Of a DNA stretch of 64,000 nt, positions 63,860 through 64,000 are shown one piece after another. The position numbers and the translations under genes are program-made. The DNA lies in contig NZ_VHIQ01000001.1 in assembly GCF_006494535.1 (NCBI RefSeq), positions 312,736 through 376,735 of the forward strand, read 5' to 3'. Position 1 is the first letter of the stretch, and each line of letters begins with the position of its first letter. The stretch is from Paucihalobacter ruber (GTDB lineage Bacteria > Bacteroidota > Bacteroidia > Flavobacteriales > Flavobacteriaceae). The notes beneath the pieces are model-generated. The model ran no database searches. It was not told the DNA's origin and worked only from the letters and a program-made list of their open reading frames with translations.

Positions 63860-64000
63860 TCAGATTAAGTATGTTTCGTTAAGAACAATTCGATCTAATG
63901 TGATTCGAGGCGGCGAATAGTCGTCAAAGGGAATATGCTTTTCAGAAAGCGGCTCAAAAAGATTGAAGTATGAGTAACTAAAGAGTAAGGCAAACTGTAG
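63860..64000 (-). CDS. C-terminal fragment of unidentified gene at right edge
   Basis: A minus-strand frame is open from the right edge to a TGA at 63860, giving 46 residues ending LDRIVLNETYLI. It starts with a hydrophobic FALLFSYSYFNLF-like stretch and has FDDYSPPRITLD near the end. Codon use looks normal, so this is likely the tail of a real gene just upstream of cusA. I do not recognise the family; small exported proteins often sit in this position of copper operons. Confidence 0.5.
   Translation of the reverse strand, partial: LQFALLFSYSYFNLFEPLSEKHIPFDDYSPPRITLDRIVLNETYLI

Overview
The window looks like chromosome of a low-GC, probably marine, member of Flavobacteriaceae (Bacteroidota). 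The main evidence is a complete gldK-gldL-gldM-gldN type IX secretion/gliding locus, Bacteroidota-type promoters (TTTG, about 19-21 bases, TAnnTTTG), an LptE-secG neighbourhood, sulfatases, many small exported proteins of families common in this group, and weak Shine-Dalgarno signals. The genus cannot be decided from the sequence alone.

Layout. 1-2.6 kb: the end of a sulfatase gene and a secreted parallel beta-helix protein, probably the edge of a sulfated-polysaccharide locus (no susC/susD is in view). 2.6-9.6 kb: a solitary solute-binding lipoprotein, coiled-coil proteins around an AarF/UbiB-type kinase, a CBS-domain protein and an mlaE-mlaF-mlaD phospholipid transporter. 9.6-26.1 kb: a loosely packed accessory region with long AT-rich spacers. 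It holds a BASS-type symporter, a Crp-like regulator, an arylsulfatase, a HAD hydrolase lipoprotein, an UPF0114 membrane protein, DUF2490, FadL-like and other beta-barrel proteins, two tandem paralogous lipoproteins, DUF2092, DUF6515 and a DUF502-like protein. Almost every product is exported or membrane-bound.

26.5-27.5 kb: the most unusual stretch. An intact initiator tRNA-Met gene (minus strand) is preceded on its own transcript by four tandem 92-94 bp units, each containing the 5' half of the same tRNA. It is followed by its terminator, a 91-residue GIY-YIG nuclease gene, a displaced 3' tRNA fragment carrying GC-rich palindromes, and a second near-copy of the terminator. The geometry suggests a tiny GIY-YIG element that recombines at the tRNA anticodon arm and restores the gene.

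27.5-36.3 kb (minus strand): an LRR protein, a CPXCG zinc-ribbon protein, a tripartite RND efflux operon (adaptor, HAE1-type pump, TolC-like) and an ABC-F protein. 36.4-46.5 kb: DUF983, a FAD oxidoreductase, gldKLMN ending at a strong terminator, a ureohydrolase-fold protein with altered metal ligands, and topA. 46.7-53.7 kb (plus strand): a compact run of miaB, a sigma-54 activator, lptE, a TPR-like gene and secG, then groES-groEL. 53.7-63.8 kb (minus strand): a copper/heavy-metal export cluster (cusA-like pump, TolC-like, cusB-like adaptor, DUF305, HMA lipoprotein). Behind a terminator lie an HMA-MauE fusion, a D-cysteine desulfhydrase-like PLP enzyme and DUF2784. A further gene is cut by the right edge.

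All functional calls come from reading the translated sequence by eye. No database search was run.
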